DNA of 64,000 nucleotides from Porites lobata. Its lineage: Eukaryota; Cnidaria; Anthozoa; Scleractinia; Poritidae. Numbering within the stretch: the first letter of the stretch is position 1; each line of letters opens with the position of its first letter. A program made the translations under genes and the position numbers. Where the stretch lies: NCBI GenBank assembly GCA_942486035.1, contig CALNXK010000032.1:252501-316500 (forward strand), written 5' to 3'. Under the pieces are notes generated by a model that worked only from the letters and a program-made list of their open reading frames with translations, ran no database searches and was not told where the DNA came from. Below, in pieces: positions 44,306 through 54,199 of the stretch.

Positions 44306-44925
44306 AATATTATTACGCGATTGTTGTTAACTCAGACTTATGCTTGTTGGTGCTAATTTTCAATAAAGACTTCATTAACTCATTCATACAGTAAAAATGC
44401 GACCAAAAGAGCTAAAAGTTTGTGCAAGCTAGCCTGTCAACCTTATTTTTTACACTGATTTGCCCCTAAAGGAACGATATGAAGACTGATGCTAAGATCT
44501 CTCCAGCAATTGTTTCTGGGATCGTTACTGGGGACGCACCGTTTAGCTATTGGCCAATTTTTTGCCTGTCCCAAGAAAAAGTCCCTGAATTCCCTGAAGT
44601 CCCTGTTATTTCGAGTTCAAGTTTGCGAAAAAATATTACAATGGGATTTTGTTGATCTTACACTCAAAAAATGTTAAATACATGATAAGTAACTGTTTCA
44701 AACTAAACAAAACTGCAAAAAAATGAATATATCTTTACCATCTTTACCTTCAACAAACTCGCTTCCGCCACATCGACTTTTCGATGAAAAACCGCTCAAG
44801 GCGGAACAGCAGAACAATTGGAGCACTTGCGTCAACTTGGGGCTTCACAAAATTGATGACTGTGCAGAGTGCTTTGATCGGTAACCCGTTATCGAATCAC
44901 ACTCGTTGTCAAAGCTATTAACATT

Positions 44926-45662
44926 AGGGACCTTAAGCAAGGACGACCAAGGCAGTGAAAACGTCGGTCAAAAAAATTAATTTGCGTTGTTTCAAACTTA
45001 ATTGCGTCTATTTGGACCCGCTCAATATGTATAAATGCAGGCGACCTTTGCTGGAGTTGAATTCTTAAGGATTTTTTTCAGGTTCAAAAAGAGGAAGAAA
45101 ATTCGTCGGCGTATGTCCACGTCCTCCATAAAACGTCAAATTAGGGACTTTAAGATCCAACGACGCGGACGCCAACGAGAACGTCAAAAAAACAATTGGT
45201 TTAATAAGCAAAACAACAACTTCGCACGTGCATCACGCTTTTTTGTACATTTGTTTTTTGTTTTTGCACGACTACGACGTGAAAATGCCTAATGTGGCGT
45301 TTTATGGAGGACGTAAACAAGCAACGACGAAATTTTATTTCTCTTTCTGAGCTTGGATATGGTCCCTTGAAATTCAGCTTCAGGAGGGTTCGCCTACATT
45401 TGACAAAGTAAAAAGGGTGGAATAATCGCTATTAAGACTGAAAAAAGGCAAATTCACTTTTTAAGCGACGTTCTCATTACCGTGGCGTCGTTAGATCTTA
45501 AAGTCCACATTAGGAGGTTTTACGTCGTGGTGGTACAGTGGACGTCAAAGATATGCACTAAAAAGCGTGATGCACGTGCAGAGCTGTTGTTTTGATCATT
45601 AAACCTTTTGTTTGTTTTGGAAGTCGTCGTTGTGGTCGTCGTCGCAGTTGCTTAAGCTCCCT
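44926..45662. mobile_element. Nested MITE cluster, GGGACCTTAAGCAA ends
   Basis: Outer ends GGGACCTTAAGCAA (44927) and the inverse TTGCTTAAGCTCCC, both flanked by TA. An inner pair, GGGACTTTAAGATCCAACGA near 45143 and its inverse near 45490, forms a second element. A third inverted pair, GTCCTCCATAAAACGTCAAA near 45119 and its inverse near 45290, lies across its end. The element at 52434-53391 has related ends. Confidence 0.6.
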
Positions 45663-45894
45663 ATTCTCTATTATAAAGTAGCACAAGAAAATGAAATAAC
45701 ACCGGTTTATTAACACTTTGGTATATAATCACACAACTACACGTTGGTATGAAGATAACAGTAACCAGTGGAAAATTCATGATTAGTAACTATCACGATT
45801 CTCATAACAAACTAGCCCTACCTTAAACAAACCCTGATGAACATTATATCTTTCAGTTTACTATTTTGTTTGAATACACTTGTGAATTTGCAAA

Positions 45895-46185
45895 ATGTCA
45901 GTCAAATGTGTTTTGATAAAAACCAGTTCAGTATATTGTGAAGAACACATAACGAAATCGTCAATCAATAGAGATCACCTTTTTCAAATTCCTTGCAAAA
46001 ACGTTACTGACGTTTACCGACCAAAAGGGCCAGGAGTTTTTAAATTCTTAGAAGAAATTAATGATATTACTTGGAAAAAGCATGAAGATTACTTAAAAAC
46101 CATGAAAACGTTCCTGTATGAACGAGAAAAAAAAAGTGTAACTAGAGCCAAAAGTTCCAAAAGATACAGTCTTTTCAGATTATAA
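45895..46185 (+). CDS. Unassigned small ORF, 96 residues
   Basis: I do not recognise this protein. It is basic and contains CEEHITKSSINRDHLFQIPC and then VYRPKGPGVFKFLEE, with a lysine- and tyrosine-rich end KKSVTRAKSSKRYSLFRL. The residue composition looks more protein-like than neighbouring chance ORFs. An acceptor-like TATCTTTCAG sits 37 nt before the ATG. The stop lies immediately before a TAA microsatellite (46183-46197), so it may belong to a decayed retroelement. Treat as hypothetical. Confidence 0.3.
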   Translation: MSVKCVLIKTSSVYCEEHITKSSINRDHLFQIPCKNVTDVYRPKGPGVFKFLEEINDITWKKHEDYLKTMKTFLYEREKKSVTRAKSSKRYSLFRL

Positions 46186-46199
46186 TAATAATAATAATA

Positions 46200-46780
46200 G
46201 TCTTCATTGCCAAAAGATAAAAGTACATATCTTTTATTACATTCTAGTTGCCTATACACTCAAGAAAAATCTACCCTAAAGTTTGTATCTTGATTTTGTA
46301 CTATATTCGGTGAATAAGGTTGAATTTTATGTGCCACAAAACGCTATAACTCTTTTTCTTTCACTTAAATAATGACGAGTGTTATTCCCTTAAGTTAGCC
46401 TTAAAAAGCCTTCCAGCCCAAGTGGTAATGACTATGATTATGTAAATGATTATGATTACAAGAGTCTCGCCACAGGCTCATCATTTTACATTTGAGTTTC
46501 GCGACTGCATTTTATACGACGGCCAATTACTTGATTAACTGATTAATACGTTTTCCTAAATGCGCTAACAAGCGGTTAGCGTTATTCGTTCAAGAGCATT
46601 ATGAAACTCGATGCCGAAGTTGTGATTTGTTTGTTGTTTTAATTTTGAGGTCGCAAAAGTACGATAATACAAATGTCACCTCTAATCCCCCTAACTAAAA
46701 AATACATATAAATAATTGCAACCCCTTTCACGTACATCGCAGTCCAAAACACAAACAGAGGATGGTGTGCCTGTGGTATT
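46200..46780. other. Intergenic, no feature recognised
   Basis: Possible 3' tail of a minus-strand LINE at 46184-46230 (AATGAAGACTATTATTATTA on the minus strand). Otherwise nothing. Confidence 0.35.
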
Positions 46781-46800
46781 GCAACCGTTTATTTGATGAC

Positions 46801-47640
46801 TTATTTCTCTGCCACAGCAAAGATGTACTCAATTATTTTGTTGGAGAAAGCCATTTTTAGGATAATATCAATCATTGGACCTCCCACATAACCGACAAAC
46901 GGACCTCTTACCTTTGCTTGTTCCCGCATAACAGATAACGATAGATTAAAATTACAATAACCTGGTAATACTCTGTCACCTAAGAATTCAAACTTTGTCA
47001 ACTTAAACCCAATGTCTTTTAACTTCTGTTTGTAATCATCGATTCCGTAAGACATATTACTGTGAGGAACCACCCATAACTTCGCTGCAGTTTTCCAAAT
47101 AATCTGATGAAAGTAACTCAAATCCTGTATAGCCTTAAGAACCACAAGATCGGCTATGAATAACTTTCCGCCTGGCTTTAGAACTCGAAATGCTTCTCGA
47201 AAAAAATCTTCTCTGCTATTCATGTGTGGTTCTCCTTCCACACAAATAACAGAATCGAAAGAATTTTCCTCATAAGGCATCTTCGTTCCGCTACCGCGTG
47301 TTACAGTAATTCCAGTATCACGCAGTCTTCGCTTCGCTATTTCCACGTTTGCAGCGCTGATGTCCAGACCTTGGATGTTGCAGCCATTCTGGGATTTGAT
47401 TCGTAACATGCCAGCTCCCTGCCCACAAGCAACATCCAGCACGCTGTGATCAGCCTGTATCATGCTACCTTCTAAAAGCTCATCATACACTGCGCCGTAA
47501 CACAAAGGGTGTGGTATAGGATCACCGGATTTCGTTTTCCATACTCCAAATGTAAGAAATCCGTCGTTCCAGTCATGGTTGTTATCCACCACACGGGAAT
47601 AAAATTCTGAAACTTTTTCCTCATGCTCTGTAAATGCCAT
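46801..47640 (-). CDS. Class I SAM-dependent methyltransferase, intronless
   Basis: Complete 279-residue single-exon gene. Rossmann-fold methyltransferase of the Methyltransf_11/25 type: motif I VLDVACGQGAG (67-77) binds S-adenosylmethionine, GLDIS (91-95) supplies the acidic ribose-binding residue, NSFDSVICVEG (126-136) is the motif before the active site, and FRVLKPGGKLFIADL (151-165) is the post-motif strand. The N-terminal helix and the layout recall bacterial small-molecule and sterol- or tocopherol-type methyltransferases, often named demethylrifamycin or demethylmenaquinone methyltransferase-like in invertebrate annotation; the substrate is unknown. The start ATG sits in good context (AAAGATGG). 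AATAAA lies just after the stop on the minus strand (46789-46794). No signal peptide, so cytosolic. Lack of introns and the bacterial flavour raise horizontal acquisition or retroposition; neither is proven. Confidence 0.85.
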   Translation of the reverse strand: MAFTEHEEKVSEFYSRVVDNNHDWNDGFLTFGVWKTKSGDPIPHPLCYGAVYDELLEGSMIQADHSVLDVACGQGAGMLRIKSQNGCNIQGLDISAANVEIAKRRLRDTGITVTRGSGTKMPYEENSFDSVICVEGEPHMNSREDFFREAFRVLKPGGKLFIADLVVLKAIQDLSYFHQIIWKTAAKLWVVPHSNMSYGIDDYKQKLKDIGFKLTKFEFLGDRVLPGYCNFNLSLSVMREQAKVRGPFVGYVGGPMIDIILKMAFSNKIIEYIFAVAEK

Positions 47641-48249
47641 CTTTATTCTTACTGGACTAGTTGATGATCAAGGACCTGCATCATAAGAAGACGAAATTTG
47701 AGACCTAGAGTTACACTATTACTAAATAATCTAGTAAACTACAATGACAATAAATTTGAATGGATGAACAACATTTATTAAAGTGTCAATAAAATATCTA
47801 GCAGAGAAGAACCGTCAGCTTATAGCGAGCACCTAACTAAGCATAAAAATGTCTGAAACCGACCAAATCTATATGAAGCTAAACAAGAATCTAAAAGTGT
47901 ACATGTACAAAAAGATTTTAAAAAAGGCTTCTTTATAGTGGAAAGTGCACTTAGTTTATCCAGCTAGTTTACAGACACTCCACGCAAATACTTAGAAACA
48001 AATAATTCGAATACAATATAACAGGAATAAAAACCCCAACTGGCAGGAGGCAACCTGCAGTTGGCTATTTACAAGCGTCGCCGAGGATCTGAACACGGGG
48101 CAACCGAGAATAAAGCATAACATTATATATATCTACAAAATACAGTAACAATGACAAAAGAGCGAGGACAAATGTCTTTGCGATGAAAACAGTTTTATTA
48201 ACCGCAAATTTAGGAATTGCATAGATAGCAGCCTGTGCAACCATCTTTT
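47641..48249. other. Upstream flank of the methyltransferase gene
   Basis: No exon or clear core promoter noticed. Confidence 0.35.
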
Positions 48250-48640
48250 ATAAGAGGCTCGATACGTCAAGCTTTCTTATTTGCGATTTCAAGGTATCAT
48301 AGTTAAGATTGCTTGCAAGTCTTTCCTTTCTGGATAAGTTATGCAACAGTTTGGGACCAAGGTATCTCAAGGAATGTTTGCCATAAGTAGGATTTTTTGA
48401 ATCTGTGTAATGCGAAGTCAGTTTGTCTCAGCTGATAAGTATGGTTACTAGGCTGAAATAGATTATAAAATGGTCTTGGACATGAGTTATGTCTCGCTTT
48501 GTTCATTAGAAGGCATTGGTAATCAAAATGTGTGTTCCTAAAGACAGCCCGCAAACTGAACCCCGTTCTTGTAGCCTCTCTAAACTACGAATGTCAAAAG
48601 TGCCATACTAAATGGCAGTAAGTGAGGTGGGGAAGAATTG
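48250..48640 (-). pseudogene. LINE C-terminal part, separated from its body
   Basis: Minus strand reads RNTHFDYQCLLMNKARHNS, then PFYNLFQPSNHTYQLRQTDF, the usual C-terminus of a CR1/L2-like pol, preceded by the degraded LTYCHLVWHF. It continues the minus-strand LINE at 50286-51290; the plus-strand LINE lies between. Confidence 0.7.
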
Positions 48641-48753
48641 CCGATTTATAGAGTTTCATAAAATAACAAAGAGAGTATGCGCGTTCTAAGTGGTTAAAAT
48701 CTATGGTTTATTGTCCCGGTAAACTCGTAGAAAACTTTTAGAGTTATTTAAAA

Positions 48754-48833
48754 AAGCAATAGACCACACTTTCTACGGGTTTACCGGCGTGATAAACGCC
48801 GGCAAAACCCATAGAAACTGTGGTCTATTGCTT
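48754..48833. repeat. 80-bp palindrome
   Basis: Arms AAGCAATAGACCACA and then TTTCTA-GGGTTT-CCGGCG, with the inverse after a 7-bp centre. A degenerate third arm-like copy is at about 48702-48740. Likely a foldback MITE at the border of the two LINEs. Confidence 0.8.
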
Positions 48834-48869
48834 AAGTATCTTAGCCATAGTAGGTATCAGATTCCTTAC

Positions 48870-50285
48870 CCAGCGCACTGATCCTCTGACTTGCCTTCTT
48901 GCGAAATTGCGTGCAGTCTAAGAAAAGCAATAGACAATAATCAATATACTTTTGGAGTATTTATAGGCTTTTCGAAAGCATTTGACACCGTGAATCACCA
49001 AATATTGTTAGTGAAATTCATATGGAATAAGAGGGATTCCCTTGAAATGGTTTACAAGTTACCTTGAGAACAGGCAGCAGTACGCAGCAATAGATGATAC
49101 AGAGTCACCAAGACAAAGGATGACTTGCGGAATTCCACAAGACAGTACACTAGGGCCTTTACTTTACTTACTTTATGTTCATGATCTACCTAACTGCTCA
49201 TTGTCCTTGTCTTTTAGGATTTTTGCTGACGATACAAATCTGTTTGCCTTTGCTCTTGACTTGAAAACTCTTGACATATTAATGAACTCTGAATTAGTGA
49301 AAGTCGAGGAATGGTGCTGTGTTAACAAACTTTCTAAAAATTATACCAAAACCAATTATATGATTATCAAATCATCAAGATAACCATCCGGAGGAATACA
49401 AATAAAATTGCAAAACATAGATGGTTTGTTCCACCTGTTAGAACAAAAAGATCATCATGATTAAATATCTGGGTGTTATGATCGATAACTCATTAAGTTG
49501 GAAATATCACATCTCTTATATTTGCTCGCGTATCTCACGTAATACTGGCATAGTTTCAGAACTAAGGCGTTATCTTTGTACTTATCAACTCAAACAAATC
49601 TATTTTAGCCTTGTATACCCCTATTCACATATGCTGCAATAGCTTGGGGCAGTGCTTAAAAACGCACCTACAAAAATGCAAACCAAGCAAAATACAGTCC
49701 TATATGATTAATGTTTTTTGCAACTACATCTGGACCTTGCACAGAAAGCGCTCTTCCTTACCTAAATCTTTTAGACGTTCTAACAGTAAATAATGTCTAC
49801 CGTTTCTACACTTTAAAATTTACCCATCTGTGGCTTCTGCCAAACGTGTTTGATAAACTTTTTCAATATGCCAGTAGCAGGCGTACATACAACACAAGAG
49901 ACGCATCTATGCAACCAACATGGGCAAACAAATGTTTTCGTATCAAGCAACTGATCTCTGGCGAGATGTTCCTCATCACATGAAAGACCTCACTACATTT
50001 TCCTTTTCCAAAAAAATAAAACGTTATTTGCTGTCAGAACAATACTCGAAAGTAACCTGAATAGAATTTTATTTTTACTGACTATAACTTAATTATGCTA
50101 TTAGTTCTTCTCCCCTGTCTCTCTCTGTTTTTTTTATCAGGGGCTAACTCGAAAGCCTCAAAGTTCACTTAGCCTTAAATACCTAATAAATACCTAATAC
50201 TATTCCTTCTTGTCCCATTGTTAATTTGTAATGTATATAACATTATTCTTGTAATAATTCTAAGTGTGAGTAAATAAAAATATTG
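48870..50285 (+). pseudogene. Plus-strand LINE, frameshifted, inserted in another LINE
   Basis: Reads IDNNQYTFGVFIGFSKAFDT near 48930, then in other frames KWFTSYLENRQQ, TCGIPQDSTLGPLLYLLYVH, FRIFADDTNLF (catalytic FADD), IKYLGVMIDNSLSWKYHI and a C-terminus with RRTYNTRDASMQ. It ends at 49981. The 3' UTR ends GAGTAAATAAAAATATTG. At least three frameshifts; no endonuclease domain, so 5'-truncated. Motif order is that of CR1/L2/Jockey-type reverse transcriptases. Confidence 0.85.
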
Positions 50286-51290
50286 TTTTAAGCTATTGAT
50301 GTGTTCGTTAAAGTTGTGTCTACTATCAATAGTTACGCCTAGGAGTTTTAGATTTTCAGGCTCATTTATAATCTCGCCCTTAACAGTTATACCGTTTGCT
50401 TATTACTTGCGCGTTTGCTACGTATATTTATCATCTGATACTTCTGAAGGTTGACCGGAAGTAGATTCGAACCATACCAGTTGGTTTCTAAGGTTGAGTT
50501 CTACTGTAGTTGGGACACTACAGTGCACGTTTCTTTGCCTATCTCGAAAATTTGATAGTCATCTGCAAACATAGTTTTAAAAACCCTTGTCTACAGAGAA
50601 GCGGTCCTAAGACTGACCCCTGAGGACAGCCACGATTTACTGGCCTCCAAGAGATTCCTACCGTCCCGATTCGTACACGACTTTGGCGATCGTACAAGTA
50701 ACTCAGAAGCATGTCGACCGCCTTGTCTCGGACACCATAGCTTGCATAACATGAGTGGTGGATGCAGAGAATCAAAAGCTTTCGACATGTCCGTTGAGAG
50801 GATACTGACAGATAACTGGTTGTCCTTGGCACGTTTCCAGTACTCCACAAGGCCAATGAGGGTGTCTGCGATAGGCAGTAAGACAGCAGACGCTCAAATG
50901 CTTTGTTTAGGCAAGATAGTACCGTTACAGGTCTAAAATTCTTCTGTACCTGTCTGTCTCCTTTCTTAAAAACTGGATTCCACTCACCCCCCACCCCCTT
51001 CCAGTCCTTGGGCCATGTACCCTTTTTAATGCATGAGTTGCTAAGGGTGCAAAGGGGTAGGGCCGTAACTTTAGCACTGATCTTCAGCACCCTAGCCGGG
51101 GTGCCATCACCACCGGTAGCGTTTTTAACATCTAATGATTCTAACACAGTTCTTACTTCTGTCTCATTTACCAGTTCAAAGACAAACACCTCAGGTGAAT
51201 TATCTTCGTTTTTCACTATCAATTGTACACTCGGGTGATCGATGAAGTCATTTATATCAGTAAGCTCGACATCAAGCGATGGTGGCAAAA
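50286..51290 (-). pseudogene. Minus-strand LINE reverse transcriptase, interrupted
   Basis: Minus strand from 51288: TGGDGTPARVLK, NPVFKKGDRQVQKNFRPVTV, LSCLNKAFERLL, then in a second frame STDMSKAFDSLHPPL, back to RGCPQGSVLGPLL, MFADDYQIFE and later LKLLGVTIDSRHNFNEHINS, where it stops at the plus-strand LINE's 3' end. All reverse-transcriptase blocks are recognisable but separated by frameshifts and a deletion between GPLL and FADD. Its C-terminus is at 48250-48640. Confidence 0.85.
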
Positions 51291-51339
51291 TGGTCAGCGA
51301 GTATTTGAGATACTTTGATCTCCGTACTGTCCACGCAGA

Positions 51340-51910
51340 ATTATTTCACCCTGACCCAACTTTGTGAAGACAAAAGTGTAATTATATGTTTTACTGGTAG
51401 GGATGAACTGTTTACAGGAAGAGGAATATAATTTTGATATCCTTTAGCGAGGATTTCGGTTGCGGCGAAGCCATGGGTAGATTTTCTGCCCGGGGAAGGT
51501 ACTGCCATATATGGGCTATAAAGGTATGTACTGCTTTGAAGGGTATGGTTTTCAAGCAGTTTACTCTGGGATGGGGTATATAAATCAGAGAGTTTGGGTC
51601 TAGAAGAGGGTATCATTTTCCATTTAAACTGATCAATTGGCTGAAGATTTTAGTCTAGACTAGGGAAACTGGGAATTGCCACTCAAGAATATAAAAAAAA
51701 TCAAATCAGTTTTGTTTTAGCGGGACTGTGCTAGTGATTCTCAGTTGTTTCTGGAAAACACCTACCCTAGGATGGGGGGGTTTGGGGAGTTTAGTCTAGT
51801 ATAGGGTAGCAAAATTCACTTGAACTAGCTCTGGTATGGGCTAAGGGTTCCAAGGTCCCAGCGGCACATCCCCACCCAAAAAGTCCTAAAGCACCCCCCC
51901 GGGATTTACT
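51340..51910. repeat. Unclassified interspersed repeat
   Basis: Composed of G-rich phrases such as GGGATGGGGTATATAAATCA, TCTAGTATAGGG and CCCAGCGGCACATCCCCACC that look like decayed repeat units. No inverted ends found. No coding support for the minus ORF at 51341-51616. Confidence 0.4.
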
Positions 51911-52433
51911 AGGCCTATCGTGACAAAAGTTATTAGGTATTTTATCATACACACGGACAACAAGGTGGTGTAGTTATTCCGATCCAGACATTTCGAAGAA
52001 ATCTAAAGAAACTAAAACTAAAACCTTTATGTAAGCGTTATTAAGCCGCAATAAAAAGCTATAATAACGCTTTAAAAGAGATAAAAAAAAAAATGCTAAA
52101 ACTCTGCATCAGAGGTCAAACAAAGACCACAGGAAATCAATATGCGTGTAACCCAGCTTCATGACCTCTCAATGTAAGACAACTGGAAAAAAACTAAATA
52201 CTTGTTCAGTAAAATTTAAGAATCCTCTACAACATAATTTAGCCACTTGAAAGAAAATAATTGAACAAATGGTGTTTTAACATGAGGCAAGAGTCGTGCA
52301 GCGGGCCTACCAAACTTACGTTGCCTTCAGGTTTTTCATAGACTTTCAAAAAAGTCCTTCGTCGGATTTCACATGGCGCGGGAGAAGGCACGACTTCGTC
52401 GCTCGCGGTCGGCCGCTTCGCGGCCAAACATTA

Positions 52434-53391
52434 CGGACCTTAAGATACTCTGGACGCGGCCGAGGAGGACGTCAACCGGAAGTGAAATGTTCAATTCTTG
52501 TAACTAATTAGCATAATGCCACAACGTCGACCTGAAGTCGCGACGGTGAAAACTAGAAGTTTGGCCCGGAAGTTTGGCCGCCTCGTAAAACGGTGAGTTG
52601 GTTTTCTTGTTTTCAGTGCAGAAATTGCTTTTCGTACAGGATTTTCGATCCGTTTTACTTAATGAGACACATTTAAGTGTTTTTAGTGAGGTGTTCTCTC
52701 AAGATTGCCTCTTATTTTTTTGCTATCAATTGCAAGCCTTTTGGGTTCAGTGTTTTGGCGGCAACTGAGAATGAAAGTGCTGAGACGTTCGACACAAATG
52801 TAACACTATAACTGCTTGTTTTTAAGGGGACAACGTTCTCGCTTTAGGATAGTGTTTGACAAGAAGTCGAATAAAAATTGTTGAAAAACAAAAAATCTAG
52901 GCTTGTAATAAACTTGAACATGTCGGAGAAAATTGAGATCTTGAACAAGACGCCATGGTTCATTTATTAACTTTTATAATTTTATTTTGTTCACTTTCAG
53001 TTCAGCGATGGAGCGGTATCACATCGTTTTAAAGCAAGATCTAGAACAACGGAAAGCGAAAAAGTCTGGCAACAAATAGCTGATAAACTGAACTCCGATC
53101 ATACCCTCAAGTTTCCCTCGAAGAAATTCGGTTTTTTTTTTAGAGAAACTGGAGTAATAGCCGGCAGCACAAATTTTTCTTCCAATAAAAGATCGTTAAG
53201 GTATCAATCAAGCAAAACTTCACGACTTATGGAATTAAAACACGAAAGCATTACTTTATCCTCTCTCGTCCGGCGAGCACTCAACCCAACCTGCTCAATC
53301 TTAATTTGTTTTTCCCCCGAAGGTGGCGGCGTCCTCGCTCCAGGCTTTCTCCGTTCTCTTTACCGCCGCGTCCAGGGTATCTTAAGGTCCC
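52434..53391. mobile_element. Element with Myb/SANT-like remnant, TA duplication
   Basis: Ends (C/G)GGACCTTAAGATA then CTGGACGCGGC in inverted orientation, flanked by TA at 52432-52433 and 53392-53393. An ATG at 52516 opens MPQRRPEVATVKTRSLARKF up to a donor GTGAGT at 52593. After the acceptor TTCACTTTCAG at 53000 one frame reads RSRTTESEKVWQQIADKLNS, then DHTLKFPSKK, the third-helix region of a Myb/SANT-like domain as found in proteins encoded by Harbinger and related transposons. The frame decays after a T run. Non-autonomous. Confidence 0.65.
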
Positions 53392-53597
53392 TATTAACAA
53401 GGCTCGCTCCACTCGCCAAGAGGTCGACTTGTAGCAAGTCTAGGTTTTTCACTGCATTGAGTAAAATAACCCCAGGAACAACATGTAAAAGATAATAACC
53501 AAAAACCCATATCGATCACCCATTTCTGTTGGCAGCTGTAGTATAATAATGCTTATTCGCTGGACAACGCTTGATACCGTGCAAATGTGAGACATAT

Positions 53598-53928
53598 TGG
53601 TTGTTTACCATTTACCACAAATTCGCGGAAATTCCGGTTGGGATGTAAATGGTAAACGATTTTTTGCTTTGTCCCACTGGAAAATTCCCGGGACAAACGG
53701 AAATTCTGAAAAGGTAGTCCCGTTTTCCCGATTGGGACGTTCCGAATGGAAATTCGTCTACAAGTTTCTTGAGTTTCGTACTAGTTTCATGTTGTAACTA
53801 GAATCCAGTTTAGCGCGGCGCAACAATCCGGAAATTTCAGACAAAAGGTAAACGACACGTACCGTTCTTACCCACCGAAAATTCCCAACCAAAATTTCCG
53901 GAATTTTTTTATAAATGGTAAACAACCA
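53598..53928. mobile_element. MITE, TGGTTGTTTACCATTTA ends
   Basis: Inverted ends of about 17 bp plus inner pieces with AAATTCC-GG and GGTAAACGA on both sides. 331 bp. The ORF at 53597-53797 merely reads through the left arm. Confidence 0.7.
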
Positions 53929-54120
53929 TAGTCTTCATCTTCGAGTTGCTCAGCATCCCAGAAGGCGGTCATTTTGCCACAGGATGGCTTCACAAAAAGA
54001 TCTCGCAGCCCGTCTACCAGAAGTGCGGCCCATCTCCACGTTTCACATGAAACAACTAGAATACCTCGGGAATGTCCAGAAGGTTTTTTTAAGATCTAAA
54101 AAAAATTTTCACGAGAGATA

Positions 54121-54183
54121 TAGCCTGCGTCGCGCGCCCGTTCTCTCTTTCGCCCACTACTTCCAAGCCTGCTACGCAGGCTA
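54121..54183. mobile_element. 63-bp MULE-type MITE, 9-bp TSD
   Basis: Begins TAGCCTGCGT and ends with the exact inverse ACGCAGGCTA. CGAGAGATA flanks it at 54112-54120 and 54184-54192. At 63 bp it is among the smallest elements that could still carry both ends. Its ends resemble those of 3297-3778. Confidence 0.8.
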
Positions 54184-54199
54184 CGAGAGATATTCCAAA

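Noticed and set aside
53597..53797. Tryptophan-rich ORF
   Set aside because: It simply reads through the left arm of the MITE at 53598-53928.
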